In this document: in pieces, positions 18,584 to 28,169 of the stretch | How positions within the stretch are numbered: the stretch's first letter is position 1 | Layout: the number at the start of each line of letters is the position of its first letter | Notes under the pieces: generated by a model | What the model saw: only the letters and a program-made list of their open reading frames with translations | Told to the model about the DNA's origin: nothing | The model's database searches: none | Assembly (NCBI RefSeq): GCF_000423745.1 | Contig: NZ_AUIO01000001.1 | Coordinates: 248,001 to 312,000 of the forward strand | Origin: Streptococcus plurextorum DSM 22810 | GTDB taxonomy: Bacteria > Bacillota > Bacilli > Lactobacillales > Streptococcaceae | DNA: 64,000 nucleotides | Direction: 5' to 3' | Program-made: the position numbers and the translations under genes

Positions 18584-18801
18584 TAGTCTTCCAATTCTGT
18601 CTCAGTGCCATCTGCTTGCATTACCTTAACGATCGTTTTCTCCGCTTGCGTCAAAGTCTTTTGTAAATCTTTAGACAGTTGCATTCCTTTTTGAAATTCT
18701 GAAATGGCATCCTCTAAAGTCACGTCTCCATTTTCCAACCTAGTGACAATCGCTTCTAATTCTTGTAACTGTTCTTCAAACGTTTTTTTCTTACTTGGCA
18801 T
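18583..18801 (-). CDS. xseB: Exodeoxyribonuclease VII small subunit
   Basis: 72 residues, a short helical protein with the family pattern [20 protein letters not shown] and [19 protein letters not shown]. Several copies coat the long helices of XseA to form the active single-strand exonuclease. Normally it follows xseA directly; here 324 bases with a dead acetyltransferase gene lie between them. Confidence 0.95.
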   Translation of the reverse strand: MPSKKKTFEEQLQELEAIVTRLENGDVTLEDAISEFQKGMQLSKDLQKTLTQAEKTIVKVMQADGTETELED

Positions 18802-19020
18802 AACAGGCCTCTCTTTCTTTTTTCATGATGACTAATGTGCCACATTTTCCAGGGAAATCATCTCTTATCACTTCAAATCCTAGTTTTTCATATCAATTCT
18901 TTGCTGAAAAATCAGCCTCATTGACCGCTAAGAGCGCCTCATCTTGTTATTATAACCGTAGGCTTCTAGCCTACCTGCAAGCTGCAAGATAAAATAGCCG
19001 ACACAATTTCTTTTGCCATT
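18802..19020 (-). pseudogene. Remnant of a GNAT family N-acetyltransferase
   Basis: Conceptual translation on the minus strand gives the C-terminal part of a GNAT protein: MAKEIVSAIL, then after a frameshift AGRLEAYGYNN, after another shift DEALLAVNEADFSAKN, an in-frame TGA where a Trp would fit, then YEKLGFEVIRDDFPGKCG and TLVIMKKE. The pattern (A-x-G-x-G helix end, LAVNEAN-like strand, FYxKLGFE) is typical. The N-terminal half is gone; 19021-19125 holds no recognisable piece. The remnant reaches the xseB ribosome site. It is dead: at least two frame changes and one stop. Confidence 0.7.
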
Positions 19021-19125
19021 TAGTCTAAGGATTGTTGAGTGCCTTTGTTCAATGCTTTAGGCAATTGAGTTATACACCTGTCATCCTCTAACCGATCATT
19101 TGATGAGCCTTCATGATAGCAACTA

Positions 19126-20463
19126 TCACAGATCATCTCTGACATCCACAACCTCGGCTTCCAAACGACCGTCTCGCATGAGGACGCTGATTTTATCACC
19201 TTTCGCCAGGCCTTTGACACTTGATATTATCTGATCAGTGTTTTGGACCATAGCATAGCCACGAGCGATAATCCTATTGGTATCTAGGGATAAAAGCGCA
19301 TCCTGTGCCTTCTCAAATCGAGCCAATTTGCTGTCGTACTGATTGGAAGTGTTTGATTTCAGAAGACGTTCTTGAATGGCTATACGATCTTGATATCCTC
19401 GAACTTTCCCCAATAAATCACATCCAAGCAATCTTTGCTCTAACAAAATATGAGCTTGCTGACCTTGCCTAAATTGGTTTGTCATGCCATTTTTTAGACC
19501 ACTTGTCAGCCTATCCAATCTCTGTACATAAGTGTCATAAAGGCGACCTGGTTGCCTAAACATGACAGAGTTGCTAAGTTTTGCCAAGCGTTCGCCTTGA
19601 AAACGGACACGACGTAAGCTTGCTTGATAAGCACGATGCTGTTGCTCTGAAATCCAAGACAAGAGATCCGCTCGTGTTATCGGTGTGGCTAGCTCTGCTG
19701 CTGCTGTCGGAGTCGCTGCTCTACGATCCGCCACAAAGTCTGCCAAAGTAGTGTCCGTCTCATGTCCAACCGACGAGATTAGTGGCAGACGACTTTCAAA
19801 AATAGCCTGAACGACTGCTTCTTCATTAAAGGCCCAAAGGTCTTCAATCGATCCGCCACCTCGCCCAACGATAAGAAGATCTAAGTCATCTCGTAGATTA
19901 GCTTTAGCAATGTTACTCGCAATTTCAGCAGCAGCGCCATCTCCTTGGACCTTTGTTGGAAAGAGTAGGATTTCAACACCTGGAAAACGACGATTAACCG
20001 TCGTGATAATATCACGAATAACCGCCCCACTTGGACTGGTGATCACACCAATCTTTTTAACAAATCGAGGAAGAGCTTGTTTGTGACGATCGTCAAAATA
20101 CCCTGCCTCGGCCAATTTTTGCTTAACCTGCTCAAATTGAAGCGCCAGAGCACCAATACCGTCTGGCTCTGCCTTTTCAATGATAATAGAATATGAGCCA
20201 CTTGGCTGGTAGAGTTCAATACGACCGACCACATTGACCTTCATTCCCTCTTCCAGATTAAAACCAAGCTTTTTATGGACACCAGCCCACATGGTTGCTT
20301 GGATGACAGCTCCTTCATCTTTCAAAGAAAAATACTGATGGTTTGGCCTAGGTCTAAAATTTGATACTTGACCTGTCAGATAAACCCGCTCCAAATAAGG
20401 ATCCCTATCAAACTTTAGCTTGAGGTACTTGGTCAAGCTCGTAACCGAAAGATAATCTGGCAT
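19126..20463 (-). CDS. xseA: Exodeoxyribonuclease VII large subunit
   Basis: 445 residues. Catalytic subunit that degrades single-stranded DNA to oligonucleotides. N-terminal OB fold ([20 protein letters not shown]), then the nuclease domain with [34 protein letters not shown] and [20 protein letters not shown], then long helices and a C-terminal [12 protein letters not shown]. It has its own extended -10 promoter at 20533-20538, so this unit is separate from vicRKX. Confidence 0.97.
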   Translation of the reverse strand: MPDYLSVTSLTKYLKLKFDRDPYLERVYLTGQVSNFRPRPNHQYFSLKDEGAVIQATMWAGVHKKLGFNLEEGMKVNVVGRIELYQPSGSYSIIIEKAEPDGIGALALQFEQVKQKLAEAGYFDDRHKQALPRFVKKIGVITSPSGAVIRDIITTVNRRFPGVEILLFPTKVQGDGAAAEIASNIAKANLRDDLDLLIVGRGGGSIEDLWAFNEEAVVQAIFESRLPLISSVGHETDTTLADFVADRRAATPTAAAELATPITRADLLSWISEQQHRAYQASLRRVRFQGERLAKLSNSVMFRQPGRLYDTYVQRLDRLTSGLKNGMTNQFRQGQQAHILLEQRLLGCDLLGKVRGYQDRIAIQERLLKSNTSNQYDSKLARFEKAQDALLSLDTNRIIARGYAMVQNTDQIISSVKGLAKGDKISVLMRDGRLEAEVVDVRDDL

Positions 20464-20532
20464 TATTTTCCTCCCTTTCTGTGACTGACCTTCTCCAAGA
20501 GACTTCTCTTTTTATTTTTGCATAGCTATACA

Positions 20533-20538
20533 ATTATA
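20533..20538 (-). promoter_or_regulatory. Extended -10 promoter of the xseA unit
   Basis: TGGTATAAT on the minus strand, hexamer at 20533-20538, about 70 bases before xseA. The -35 is poor, as often with extended -10 promoters. Confidence 0.55.
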
Positions 20539-20570
20539 CCAAATTCTTGTATAAATGACTGAAATTTGGC

Positions 20571-20595
20571 AAAAAAAGTACCCTCTGGTACTTTT
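20571..20595 (-). terminator. Terminator of vicX
   Basis: Stem AAAGTACC/GGGTACTTT with a three-base loop and seven T on the minus strand. It overlaps the last codon of vicX and closes the vicRKX operon. Confidence 0.8.
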
Positions 20596-21400
20596 AAATT
20601 TGAGTTAGGGGAGTAGCTGTGTCTGGCGAAGTATCCAGAATCTTGACTTTGCGGTCAACATCAATGTCAGCCTGTGCCAAACTCGTCTTCACCGTTAGAT
20701 GAGCTAACTCTTTGATGTTGTTTTCTTTCGACAGGTGTCCCAGATAGATTTTTTGTGTCCGATCTCCCAAACTATCAATCATAGCTTGAGCGCCAGCTTC
20801 ATTTGACAAATGCCCAAAGTCCGACAAAATCCTCTGTTTGGTCGACCAAGGATACGATCCTGCGCGAAGAATCTCAATGTCGTGGTTTGCTTCAATCAAA
20901 TAAGCATCCGCATTTTCAATAATACCACTCATTCGGTCAGATACATATCCCGTATCGGTCAACATCACAAAACTTTTATTATCCTTCATAAAACGATAAA
21001 ACTGTGGGGCTACAGCATCATGACTGACTGCAAAACTCTCAATATCAAGATCATCAAAGGTGAGCATTTTACCCGTCTCAAAAATATGCTTCTGGTCAAC
21101 ATCTAGCTTTCCTATGGCAGCATCCATAGCCTGCCACGTTTTGCTGTTAGCATAGACATCAAGGTGGTATTTCCGCGCCAAAACGCCCACACCATGGATA
21201 TGGTCCTTGTGCTCATGAGTCACCAAAATAGCATCCAAATCTTCAGGTTTGCGATCAATCTCACCGAGCAAGCTAATGATTTTCTTTCCAGAGAGACCCG
21301 CATCCACTAAAATTTTCTTCTTAGGAGTTTCTAAATAGAAGCAATTGCCACTTGAACCAGAGGCTAGAATACTGTATTTAAACCCCTTGTTTATCGTCAT
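20594..21400 (-). CDS. vicX: VicX (YycJ/WalJ) metallo-beta-lactamase fold protein
   Basis: 268 residues. Metal-binding signature THEHKDHIHG, further His at SHDAVAPQFY, Asp at LTDTGYVSD and His in IYLGHLSKENN. The family is linked to the WalRK cell-wall two-component system and to DNA-related processes; the exact activity is not settled. ATG 21398-21400 is chosen because it overlaps the end of vicK and gives the family length; the upstream ATG at 21424 would add eight residues (NGRITRK) that overlap vicK more. Third gene of vicRKX. Confidence 0.94.
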   Translation of the reverse strand: MTINKGFKYSILASGSSGNCFYLETPKKKILVDAGLSGKKIISLLGEIDRKPEDLDAILVTHEHKDHIHGVGVLARKYHLDVYANSKTWQAMDAAIGKLDVDQKHIFETGKMLTFDDLDIESFAVSHDAVAPQFYRFMKDNKSFVMLTDTGYVSDRMSGIIENADAYLIEANHDIEILRAGSYPWSTKQRILSDFGHLSNEAGAQAMIDSLGDRTQKIYLGHLSKENNIKELAHLTVKTSLAQADIDVDRKVKILDTSPDTATPLTQI

Positions 21401-22745
21401 CTTCCTCGTAATCCTCCCATTCATCCAAATCTAAAGCATCCTTATCATAAGGCAATACAATGGTAAAAATAGACCCTTTTCCTTCTTCACTCTTTGCCCA
21501 GATAAACCCTTTATGTTGCTTGACAATCTCCTTAGCAATGGAGAGTCCTAGACCTGTACCACCTTGAGCCCTGCTTCTAGCCTTGTCAACACGGTAAAAG
21601 CGATCAAAAATTAAGGGCAAATCCTTCTTTGGAATCCCTAACCCTTGATCTGATACCGAGACAATTAACTGACTATCTGTCGTTTTCATGCTGACTCGTA
21701 TCTGACCTCCATCAGGAGAATACTTGACAGCATTATTGAGGATATTTTCGATCACCTGAGTCATCTTGTCGTTATCAATTTCCATCCAAACAGAGTTTAA
21801 GGGATAATCTCTGACCAGTTCAATGGTTTTCTCCGAAGTGCTATGTTGCTCTTTGATGCGCTCAAAACGATTGAGGATTGATGTCATAAAAGCGGTGAAG
21901 TTGGTCATTTCCACTTCTAAACGCACCGCACCATTATCAATCCGCGAGAGATTAAGTAAATCAGTAATCATTCGCATCATGCGATTGGTTTCGTCTAGCG
22001 ACACCTTAATAAATTGCGGAGCAACCTCATCTTTTAGTGCCCCTTCATCCAGTGCTTCCAGATAAGATTTTACAGAGGTTAAAGGGGTGCGTAACTCATG
22101 ACTAACATTTGAGACAAAGAGACGACGCTCTCTTTCCTCTTTCTCTTGTTCTGTCACATCATGAAGCACCACAACCAGACCCGAAATAAAACCAGACTCA
22201 CGTCTGTTAAGAGCAAAACGTAAGCGTAGGGTGATAAATTCACCGAATTCGTCACGACGACTCAATGAAATTTCTGGCGTCTTGACAATCAAGTCATGAT
22301 AGGTATAAGTGTTGTCACTTCCCAAGATATCCAGAATCGTCAATTTCATAGCTTGCTCTGCCGTTAAGTTGAGCTGTTTTTGTGCCGTTTCATTGATGGT
22401 TGTGATATTACCTCCACGGTCGGTCGCAATAACCCCATCTGTCATATAAGCTAGTAAACTTGCCAGACGATCCTTCTCTTGGGATAAATTTCCATGAGTC
22501 AAGCGCACCACTTCAGACAAATCACTTAAACTATCTGCCAATTCTTCTAAATCTGAACCCGCCTTAACGTCTAGAACATCGGAATAGTCCCCGTTAATTA
22601 AGGCTTGCACATTATCTGTCAACTGTCGCAGAACCTTTGCCTGTCTATAGTCACGATAAGCACCATAAAGTAAGTAAGCTGTTGCTGTTATTAAAAGTAA
22701 GAGAAGGGACAGTTCAAATGCCCCTAAATTCTTGAGATTAATCAT
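21378..22745 (-). CDS. vicK: VicK (WalK) sensor histidine kinase
   Basis: 455 residues. One membrane helix (about 12-30) with almost no outside loop, the streptococcal form of WalK. Then HAMP (about 33-85), PAS (about 95-205), HisKA with H-box [20 protein letters not shown], and HATPase with N-box [13 protein letters not shown]-boxes VSDQGLGIP and [13 protein letters not shown]. Phosphorylates VicR to control cell-wall hydrolases. Overlaps vicR by eight bases and vicX by 23. The acidic tail ([11 protein letters not shown]) is outside the kinase core. Confidence 0.97.
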   Translation of the reverse strand: MINLKNLGAFELSLLLLLITATAYLLYGAYRDYRQAKVLRQLTDNVQALINGDYSDVLDVKAGSDLEELADSLSDLSEVVRLTHGNLSQEKDRLASLLAYMTDGVIATDRGGNITTINETAQKQLNLTAEQAMKLTILDILGSDNTYTYHDLIVKTPEISLSRRDEFGEFITLRLRFALNRRESGFISGLVVVLHDVTEQEKEERERRLFVSNVSHELRTPLTSVKSYLEALDEGALKDEVAPQFIKVSLDETNRMMRMITDLLNLSRIDNGAVRLEVEMTNFTAFMTSILNRFERIKEQHSTSEKTIELVRDYPLNSVWMEIDNDKMTQVIENILNNAVKYSPDGGQIRVSMKTTDSQLIVSVSDQGLGIPKKDLPLIFDRFYRVDKARSRAQGGTGLGLSIAKEIVKQHKGFIWAKSEEGKGSIFTIVLPYDKDALDLDEWEDYEEDDDKQGV

Positions 22746-23448
22746 AATTTTTCATGTAATAACCAACGCCACGACGTGTCAAGATATATTCTGGACGACT
22801 TGGCGTGTCTTCAATTTTTTCTCTGAGACGGCGAATAGTCACATCAACTGTCCTCACATCTCCAAAGTAATCATATCCCCAAACCGTTTCAAGCAAATGC
22901 TCACGCGTCATGACTTGACCCATGTGCGTTGCCAGATGGAAAAGCAATTCAAACTCACGATGCGTCAGTTCTAATTCCTGTCCACGTTTATGAGCTACAA
23001 AGGCATCCGGCAAGATTTCAAGTTCTCCGATTTGCAATCTATTTGAGGCGTCCGTGGCATTTTCATCTGCAATTGCCATCTCGATATTCTCTGTCCGACG
23101 AAGGTGGGCCTTAACCCGTGCCAGAAGCTCCCGATTAGAGAAGGGCTTGGTCACATAATCATCTGCTCCAATTTCAAGACCAATAACCTTATCAAATTCG
23201 CTATCCTTTGCAGACAGCATGATAATTGGAATATGGCTAGTCTTACGAACTTCTTTTGCGACTTCCAGACCATCCAACTCAGGTAGCATTAAATCTAGAA
23301 CAATCAAGTCTGGATCTTCTGCTTCAAATTGAGCTAGAGCTTCGCGACCGTCAAAGGCCGTTACCACTTCATAGCCTTCCTTTGATAAATTAAACTTTAT
23401 AATATCTGAAATTGGCTTTTCATCATCCACAATCAGAATTTTTTTCAT
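22738..23448 (-). CDS. vicR: VicR (WalR) response regulator, OmpR family
   Basis: 236 residues. Receiver domain with [15 protein letters not shown], the phosphorylated Asp in [16 protein letters not shown], Thr/Ser at IIMLSAKD and Lys at [13 protein letters not shown]-terminal winged helix with [13 protein letters not shown] and [14 protein letters not shown]. Essential regulator of peptidoglycan hydrolases in this group. First gene of the operon. Confidence 0.98.
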   Translation of the reverse strand: MKKILIVDDEKPISDIIKFNLSKEGYEVVTAFDGREALAQFEAEDPDLIVLDLMLPELDGLEVAKEVRKTSHIPIIMLSAKDSEFDKVIGLEIGADDYVTKPFSNRELLARVKAHLRRTENIEMAIADENATDASNRLQIGELEILPDAFVAHKRGQELELTHREFELLFHLATHMGQVMTREHLLETVWGYDYFGDVRTVDVTIRRLREKIEDTPSRPEYILTRRGVGYYMKNYD

Positions 23449-23505
23449 GGTAATTGATTCCTTTCAAGGTTTTTTATTCTTTCTACATCATATTCTCGTG
23501 CTTTC

Positions 23506-23511
23506 ATTATA
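23506..23511 (-). promoter_or_regulatory. -10 element of the vicRKX promoter
   Basis: TATAAT on the minus strand preceded by TGA, about 58 bases before vicR. The -35 region is T-rich and not close to consensus. Confidence 0.5.
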
Positions 23512-23567
23512 TCAAATAAGCCTAAAAAATAAAACTGCGGAGTGCTCCCCCCTAAACCCTTCGATAC

Positions 23568-23582
23568 AATTTTCTGAAAATA
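23568..23582. promoter_or_regulatory. CodY box upstream of the amino acid ABC transporter
   Basis: AATTTTCTGAAAATA matches the CodY consensus AATTTTCWGAAAATT at 14 of 15 positions. It ends 11 bases before the -35 of the transporter promoter. CodY is the branched-chain amino acid and GTP-sensing regulator of Gram-positive nutrition genes, so control of this uptake operon by it makes sense. Confidence 0.75.
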
Positions 23583-23593
23583 CAAAAAAATCC

Positions 23594-23622
23594 TTGACAC
23601 TCAGGAATAAGTGTGATATTGT
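23594..23622 (+). promoter_or_regulatory. Promoter of the amino acid ABC transporter operon
   Basis: -35 TTGACA (23594-23599), spacer of 17, -10 TATTGT (23617-23622). It leaves a leader of about 45 bases before the first gene. Confidence 0.75.
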
Positions 23623-23629
23623 AATCACA
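23612..23629. promoter_or_regulatory. Dyad operator candidate over the -10
   Basis: TGTGAT-6-ATCACA, a perfect inverted repeat with six-base arms that covers the -10 of the transporter promoter. Position suits a repressor. The pattern resembles sites of CRP/FNR-type proteins, but the binding protein is not known. Confidence 0.45.
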
Positions 23630-23674
23630 TGTTATATTTTGTGACATGCATAACACAAAACAAGGAGGTCCCTT

Positions 23675-24442
23675 ATGGCACTCATCGAATTTAAACACGT
23701 CAATAAATATTATGGTGACTACCACGCCTTACGAGATATTAATTTGAGCATTGAAAAAGGTCAGGTTGTGGTTCTTCTGGGACCATCTGGGTCTGGAAAA
23801 TCAACTCTAATCCGCACAATTAACGCCCTAGAATCCATTGATTCGGGAAGTCTTATTGTCAACGGCCATGAAGTTGCCAAAGCTAGCGCTAAAGATTTAC
23901 AAGCACTTCGCAAAGAAGCAGGCATGGTATTCCAACTCTTTAACCTCTACCCTCACAAAACAGTGTTAGAAAATGTAACACTAGCACCTAGAAAAGTCTT
24001 GGGTATGGATGAGAAAACGGCAATTGCTTTCGCAGAAAAATACCTAACCTACGTTAACATGTGGGACCGTAAAGAGTATTACCCAGGGACCCTATCTGGC
24101 GGGCAAAAACAACGTGTTGCCATTGCACGTGGACTAGCCATGCAACCTGAGCTTCTTCTCTTTGATGAGCCTACTTCAGCACTTGACCCTGAAACTATCG
24201 GAGATGTTTTGACCGTTATGCAAAACCTTGCTTCTGAAGGCATGAGCATGATGGTGGTTACTCACGAAATGGGCTTTGCTCGTGAAGTGGCTGACCGTAT
24301 TATCTTTATGGCAGAAGGCCAAATTCTTGTCGACACAACAGATGTCAATGAATTCTTCGATCATCCAAGCGACCCACGCGCACAGCAATTCCTTAGCAAA
24401 ATTATCAACCATACTAGTGAGAAAGTTAGCAAGAAAGGGTAA
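23675..24442 (+). CDS. Polar amino acid ABC transporter, ATP-binding protein (GlnQ type)
   Basis: 255 residues. Walker A LLGPSGSGKSTLIRTINALE, Q-loop GMVFQLFNLYPHKT, signature LSGGQKQRVAIARGL, Walker B LLFDEPTSALDPE and H-switch VVTHEMGFAREV. Drives uptake of glutamine, glutamate or a related polar amino acid. AAGGAGGT precedes the ATG. First gene of a four-gene operon with the binding protein and two permeases. Confidence 0.95.
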   Translation: MALIEFKHVNKYYGDYHALRDINLSIEKGQVVVLLGPSGSGKSTLIRTINALESIDSGSLIVNGHEVAKASAKDLQALRKEAGMVFQLFNLYPHKTVLENVTLAPRKVLGMDEKTAIAFAEKYLTYVNMWDRKEYYPGTLSGGQKQRVAIARGLAMQPELLLFDEPTSALDPETIGDVLTVMQNLASEGMSMMVVTHEMGFAREVADRIIFMAEGQILVDTTDVNEFFDHPSDPRAQQFLSKIINHTSEKVSKKG

Positions 24443-24447
24443 AGCTT

Positions 24448-25248
24448 ATGAAGAAAAAAAATTTATTAGCTCTTGTTTTTCTGACACTGCTCTTGCTATT
24501 CTCCAGCCTAACAACATCGGCAACAAGTAAAACACCAAAAATTGATGCGATCAAAAAAGCTGGAGTCCTTCGTGTCGGTGTCAAACAGGATGTTCCTAAC
24601 TTTGGATACCTAAATGCTGAGACCAATCAATTCGAAGGGATGGAAATTGACATTGCCAAAAAAATTGCTAAGGCATTAGGCGTTTCTATCGAGTATGTCC
24701 CCGTGACAACCCAGACACGTGAACCGTTGATGGATAACGGACAAGTCGATATGGTTATTGCGACCTATACCATCACCGAACAACGACAAGCTAACTTCAG
24801 CATTTCTGACCCCTACTACTATGACCAAATTGGTTTTCTTGTTAGAAAAAAAAGTAAGGTTAACCAGATGGAAGATTTAGACGGTCTAACCATTGGAGTT
24901 ACCCAAGGATCTACCACAAAAGCTAACTTACAGGCTTACGCTGAGGAAAATGGGTTGACGTTCCGCTTTGTACAGCTAGGCAGTTTTCCAGAGCTAAGCA
25001 TGTCCTTGCAAGCCAAACGCATTGATGCCTTCTCCGTTGATAAATCAATCCTCTCTGGCTATGTCAGCAAAAATAGCAACATTCTTGAGGAGGGCTTTAA
25101 TACCCAAGCCTACGGTATTGCGACCAAGAAAACCAATACGGATCTAACTGATTTTATCAATCAACAACTAGCAACTTGGACAAAAGACGGTAGCCTACAA
25201 GATATTTATGACAGCTACGATTTAACGCCAGCTGATCCAATCAATTAA
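24448..25248 (+). CDS. Polar amino acid ABC transporter, substrate-binding protein
   Basis: 266 residues, SBP_bac_3 family. Signal peptide KKKNLLALVFLTLLLLFSS; then the two-lobe binding domain: VLRVGVKQDVPNFGYL, GMEIDIAKKIAKALG, VDMVIATYTITEQRQ, LTIGVTQGSTTKANL and RIDAFSVDKSIL. The Asp/Arg pattern fits binding of a polar amino acid. Unusually, there is no lipobox and no cysteine in the signal region, so lipid anchoring is not expected. The protein may be held by an uncleaved signal helix or be released. Five bases separate it from the ATPase gene. Confidence 0.92.
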   Translation: MKKKNLLALVFLTLLLLFSSLTTSATSKTPKIDAIKKAGVLRVGVKQDVPNFGYLNAETNQFEGMEIDIAKKIAKALGVSIEYVPVTTQTREPLMDNGQVDMVIATYTITEQRQANFSISDPYYYDQIGFLVRKKSKVNQMEDLDGLTIGVTQGSTTKANLQAYAEENGLTFRFVQLGSFPELSMSLQAKRIDAFSVDKSILSGYVSKNSNILEEGFNTQAYGIATKKTNTDLTDFINQQLATWTKDGSLQDIYDSYDLTPADPIN

Positions 25249-25263
25249 GAAGGAGGACACCTC

Positions 25264-25965
25264 ATGTACTTAACAACAATTGTGAGCCCTTGGGCATTGG
25301 AGCGGTGGGCAGGTATTCTTGATTATGCTGATGAGTTCTTCTGGGGCTTCCTTTACACGCTGAGCGCGGCAGCTTTGGCCCTGATTTTTGCACTAGCTCT
25401 TGGAACTGTCTTTGCCATGCTAGAAAGACACCATTCAGCTATCCCAAGATTTTTAGCACGTGTCTATGTAGAAGTCTTTCAAAACACGCCACTCTTGGTG
25501 CATTTTATCTTTATCTACTACGGACTTGCTATTATGACCGATGGCTTTATCCAGATTAGCGCCTTCTTAACTGCCGTTATTTGCGTAGGACTTTATCACG
25601 GAGCTTACATCGCTGAAGTAATCCGTTCTGGTATTGAAGCGGTTCCCAAAGGACAGACAGAGGCTGCTCTTTCTCAAGGATTTACACCTAGCGAAACCAT
25701 GCGCCTCATTGTCTTGCCTCAAGCAATTCGCAGCATTTTACCACCTCTAACAAACCAAGTGGTTAACCTGATCAAAAACACTGCAACCGTTTCTGTCATT
25801 TCAGGAGCAGATATCATGTTCACTGCGAAAAATTTTGCCTATGATACAACGAACTATATTCCGGCATTTGCTTCTGCAGCTTTCTTGTACTTTATTGTCT
25901 GCTTCCCAATGGCAAACTGGGGGCGTCGCATTGAAGCCAAAAACAAAGAGACTTACAGTCTCTAG
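25264..25965 (+). CDS. Polar amino acid ABC transporter permease 1
   Basis: 233 residues, HisM/GlnP type inner membrane permease with about five helices. The EAA-loop motif is GIEAVPKGQTEAALSQGFTP followed by VLPQAIRSILPPLTNQ. Pairs with the next gene to form the channel. GAAGGAGG ribosome site. Confidence 0.93.
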   Translation: MYLTTIVSPWALERWAGILDYADEFFWGFLYTLSAAALALIFALALGTVFAMLERHHSAIPRFLARVYVEVFQNTPLLVHFIFIYYGLAIMTDGFIQISAFLTAVICVGLYHGAYIAEVIRSGIEAVPKGQTEAALSQGFTPSETMRLIVLPQAIRSILPPLTNQVVNLIKNTATVSVISGADIMFTAKNFAYDTTNYIPAFASAAFLYFIVCFPMANWGRRIEAKNKETYSL

Positions 25966-25977
25966 AAAGGGATTTTC

Positions 25978-26625
25978 ATGGATATTTTTACAAGTGCCAA
26001 CCTCTCTTTTTTGTTTAGTGGCTTGGCTTTAACCCTATACATTTCCTTTGTAGCTATTGTGCTATCCACCGTATTTGGTAGCATTTTAGCCCTTATGCGT
26101 AATAGCAAGAAAAAATGGCTTAGCTTTATAGCTAGTATCTATATCGAATTTGTGCGTAATGTGCCAAATCTCTTATGGATTTTCATTATTTTCTTGGTGT
26201 TCCAAATCAAATCCACTCCAGCAGGAATTATTGCTTTTACCGTCTTTACCTCTGCTGCCTTAGCTGAAATCATCAGAGGTGGTTTAAACGCTATTTCTTA
26301 CGGACAAACCGAAGCAGGGCTTTCACAAGGGCTTAGTCATTTTCAGATTTTTGTCCATATCATCTTTCCGCAGGCTTTTCGAAAGATGTTACCTGCTATT
26401 ATCTCACAGTTCGTTACGGTCATCAAAGACTCTTCCTTCCTCTACACTGTCATAGCGCTTCAGGAATTTTTCGGAAAAAGCCAAATCCTGATGGGTAAAT
26501 ATTTTGAAACAGGACAAATATTTACCCTCTATGCCATCGTTGCAGGAACCTATTTTCTGATTAATTTTGCCATTTCTAGCCTTTCTCGCTACTTGGCAAA
26601 AAGTTGGGCTGCAAGTGCAGAATAA
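25978..26625 (+). CDS. Polar amino acid ABC transporter permease 2
   Basis: 215 residues, second permease of the pair with about five helices. EAA-loop GLNAISYGQTEAGLSQGLSH and IIFPQAFRKMLPAIISQF. Last gene of the operon, closed by a strong terminator. Confidence 0.93.
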   Translation: MDIFTSANLSFLFSGLALTLYISFVAIVLSTVFGSILALMRNSKKKWLSFIASIYIEFVRNVPNLLWIFIIFLVFQIKSTPAGIIAFTVFTSAALAEIIRGGLNAISYGQTEAGLSQGLSHFQIFVHIIFPQAFRKMLPAIISQFVTVIKDSSFLYTVIALQEFFGKSQILMGKYFETGQIFTLYAIVAGTYFLINFAISSLSRYLAKSWAASAE

Positions 26626-26630
26626 CGCTA

Positions 26631-26675
26631 AAGACCCCCTACGGAAGTCCTATACGACTATCATAGGGGGTCTTT
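26631..26675 (+). terminator. Terminator of the amino acid ABC operon
   Basis: Eleven-base-pair stem AAGACCCCCTA/TAGGGGGTCTT (26631-26641 with 26664-26674) with a 22-base loop, then TTATTT. The next gene is on the other strand. Confidence 0.8.
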
Positions 26676-26704
26676 ATTTATGTCCACAAGAGAAGAATAA
26701 GGCC

Positions 26705-27286
26705 TTAATGCCTATACAATCCCTTTTGCACACTTTGATCAATCATATCGAGTACCCAAATCCACAAATCTGGACTGTCTTTTTCAATAAAAGCTTTCTT
26801 CGCTAAAACTTGAGCCTTGGTCAACCCATCTGGATTATCCCCTTCTTCTGCAATGAGGAGATGATTCATTAAAGGGGCAATAGCATCTACACACCTCGCA
26901 AAACGCGCTTCAGCAGAATCGCCACATTCAAATTCTTTCCAAAGTTCCAAGTAACTTCTTCCTTGCTCTTCTGGCAAAAGGGAGAACGTTTCCCGAACAG
27001 ATGCTAACTCTCTGTCATAAGAACTAGACTTACCTTTCTCGTCAAAAGCTGAAGTGTCTCCTGCACCAATCTCCCCCACATCATGGAGAAGTAGCATGGT
27101 CAACACTTTTTCCATTGCTACCTTTTCTGGAAAATGCTGGCGTAAAGTAGCAGCCATCAAAGCCAGTTGCCAAGAATGTTCTGCTGAATTTTCAAAGCGA
27201 CCATCCAAGGTTTGATTTTGCCTCTGAATCGTTTTCAAACCTTCTAACTCTTTAAAAAATTCCCACTGCAAATATAAGTCTGACAT
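26705..27286 (-). CDS. HD domain phosphohydrolase (YfbR-like)
   Basis: 193 residues. HD superfamily metal site: NSAEHSWQLALMA (His), MLLLHDVGEIGAGDT (His-Asp pair) and CVDAIAPLMNHLL (Asp). Closest type is the YfbR-like deoxynucleotide 5'-phosphatase group; the true substrate is unproved. Its start follows the SDR gene stop by ten bases, so they are probably co-transcribed. Confidence 0.85.
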   Translation of the reverse strand: MSDLYLQWEFFKELEGLKTIQRQNQTLDGRFENSAEHSWQLALMAATLRQHFPEKVAMEKVLTMLLLHDVGEIGAGDTSAFDEKGKSSSYDRELASVRETFSLLPEEQGRSYLELWKEFECGDSAEARFARCVDAIAPLMNHLLIAEEGDNPDGLTKAQVLAKKAFIEKDSPDLWIWVLDMIDQSVQKGLYRH

Positions 27287-27296
27287 TCGTTATTCC

Positions 27297-28049
27297 CTAT
27301 TCTCTTTCTACAGGTTGAGGACCGAAACTTTGTGAAGTCGGCATTATTTCAATGCGGTTGATATTGACATGCTCTGGCTGCTCTGTAATCCAAAGAACGG
27401 TGTTTGCGATATCTTCTGGCTGAAGACTATTTGCTCCAGCATAAAGGTTTTCGACCCTATCATTATCACCCTTAAATCGAACTTTTGAAAATTCCGTTCC
27501 TCCACAAAGGCCAGGTTCGACATTGGTCACACGTACCTTAGTGCCAGCTAGGTCGGCCCTTAATTCTAAGCTAAATTGTTTGACATAAGCCTTGGTCGCA
27601 CCATAAACATTTCCGCCAGGATAAGGATAAGTACCTGCTGTTGATCCGATATTGATCACATGTCCCGACTTTCTATCAACCATTTGTGGCAACAGCTGAC
27701 GCGTCAAATAGCTTAAGCCAACAATATTAGTCATAATCATGGTCTGCCAATCAGAAAAGTTAGCTTCAAAGGCCTTGTCAAGTCCTAAAGCCAAACCAGC
27801 ATTATTAACCAGAACATCGATTCGCTGCCAATCAATAGGCAAATGCGCCAGCGCATTATCAATAGATGACAAGTCTGTCATATCCATAGACAGAGGATAA
27901 AATCTCTCGCCTAGCCTTAGTTGCATATCCTCAAGCGTCTCAAGGCGTCTCGCTGCCCCTATGACGCGATAACCCTTTGCGATAAAAAGCTCTGCCATCG
28001 CTTTACCAAAACCAGCAGAAGCGCCTGTAATCAAAACCGTTCTTCCCAT
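27297..28049 (-). CDS. Short-chain dehydrogenase/reductase (YdfG-like)
   Basis: 250 residues from the chosen start. Rossmann motif TVLITGASAGFGKAMAELF, NNAGLALG, the catalytic Ser in NIGSTAGTYPYPGG and Tyr/Lys in VYGATKAYVKQFSLELR. The type resembles NADP-dependent 3-hydroxy acid or serine dehydrogenases. ATG 28047-28049 has AGGAGGAGAG before it; the frame is open 50 codons further, but that stretch has no ribosome site and covers the promoter region. Confidence 0.92.
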   Translation of the reverse strand: MGRTVLITGASAGFGKAMAELFIAKGYRVIGAARRLETLEDMQLRLGERFYPLSMDMTDLSSIDNALAHLPIDWQRIDVLVNNAGLALGLDKAFEANFSDWQTMIMTNIVGLSYLTRQLLPQMVDRKSGHVINIGSTAGTYPYPGGNVYGATKAYVKQFSLELRADLAGTKVRVTNVEPGLCGGTEFSKVRFKGDNDRVENLYAGANSLQPEDIANTVLWITEQPEHVNINRIEIMPTSQSFGPQPVERE

Positions 28050-28169
28050 AAGTCTCTCCTCCTTCGTTTTCTTTATCATATCATATTTTGTCATTTTTTT
28101 CTCATTAAGCCCTTTACTTTTGTATGATATTAGTGGTATAATGAAGCAAATATAAAAAGGAGATTTGAT

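Noticed and set aside
23612..23629. Reading the dyad as a true CRP site
   Set aside because: Streptococci lack classical cAMP-CRP control, so only the general operator claim is kept.
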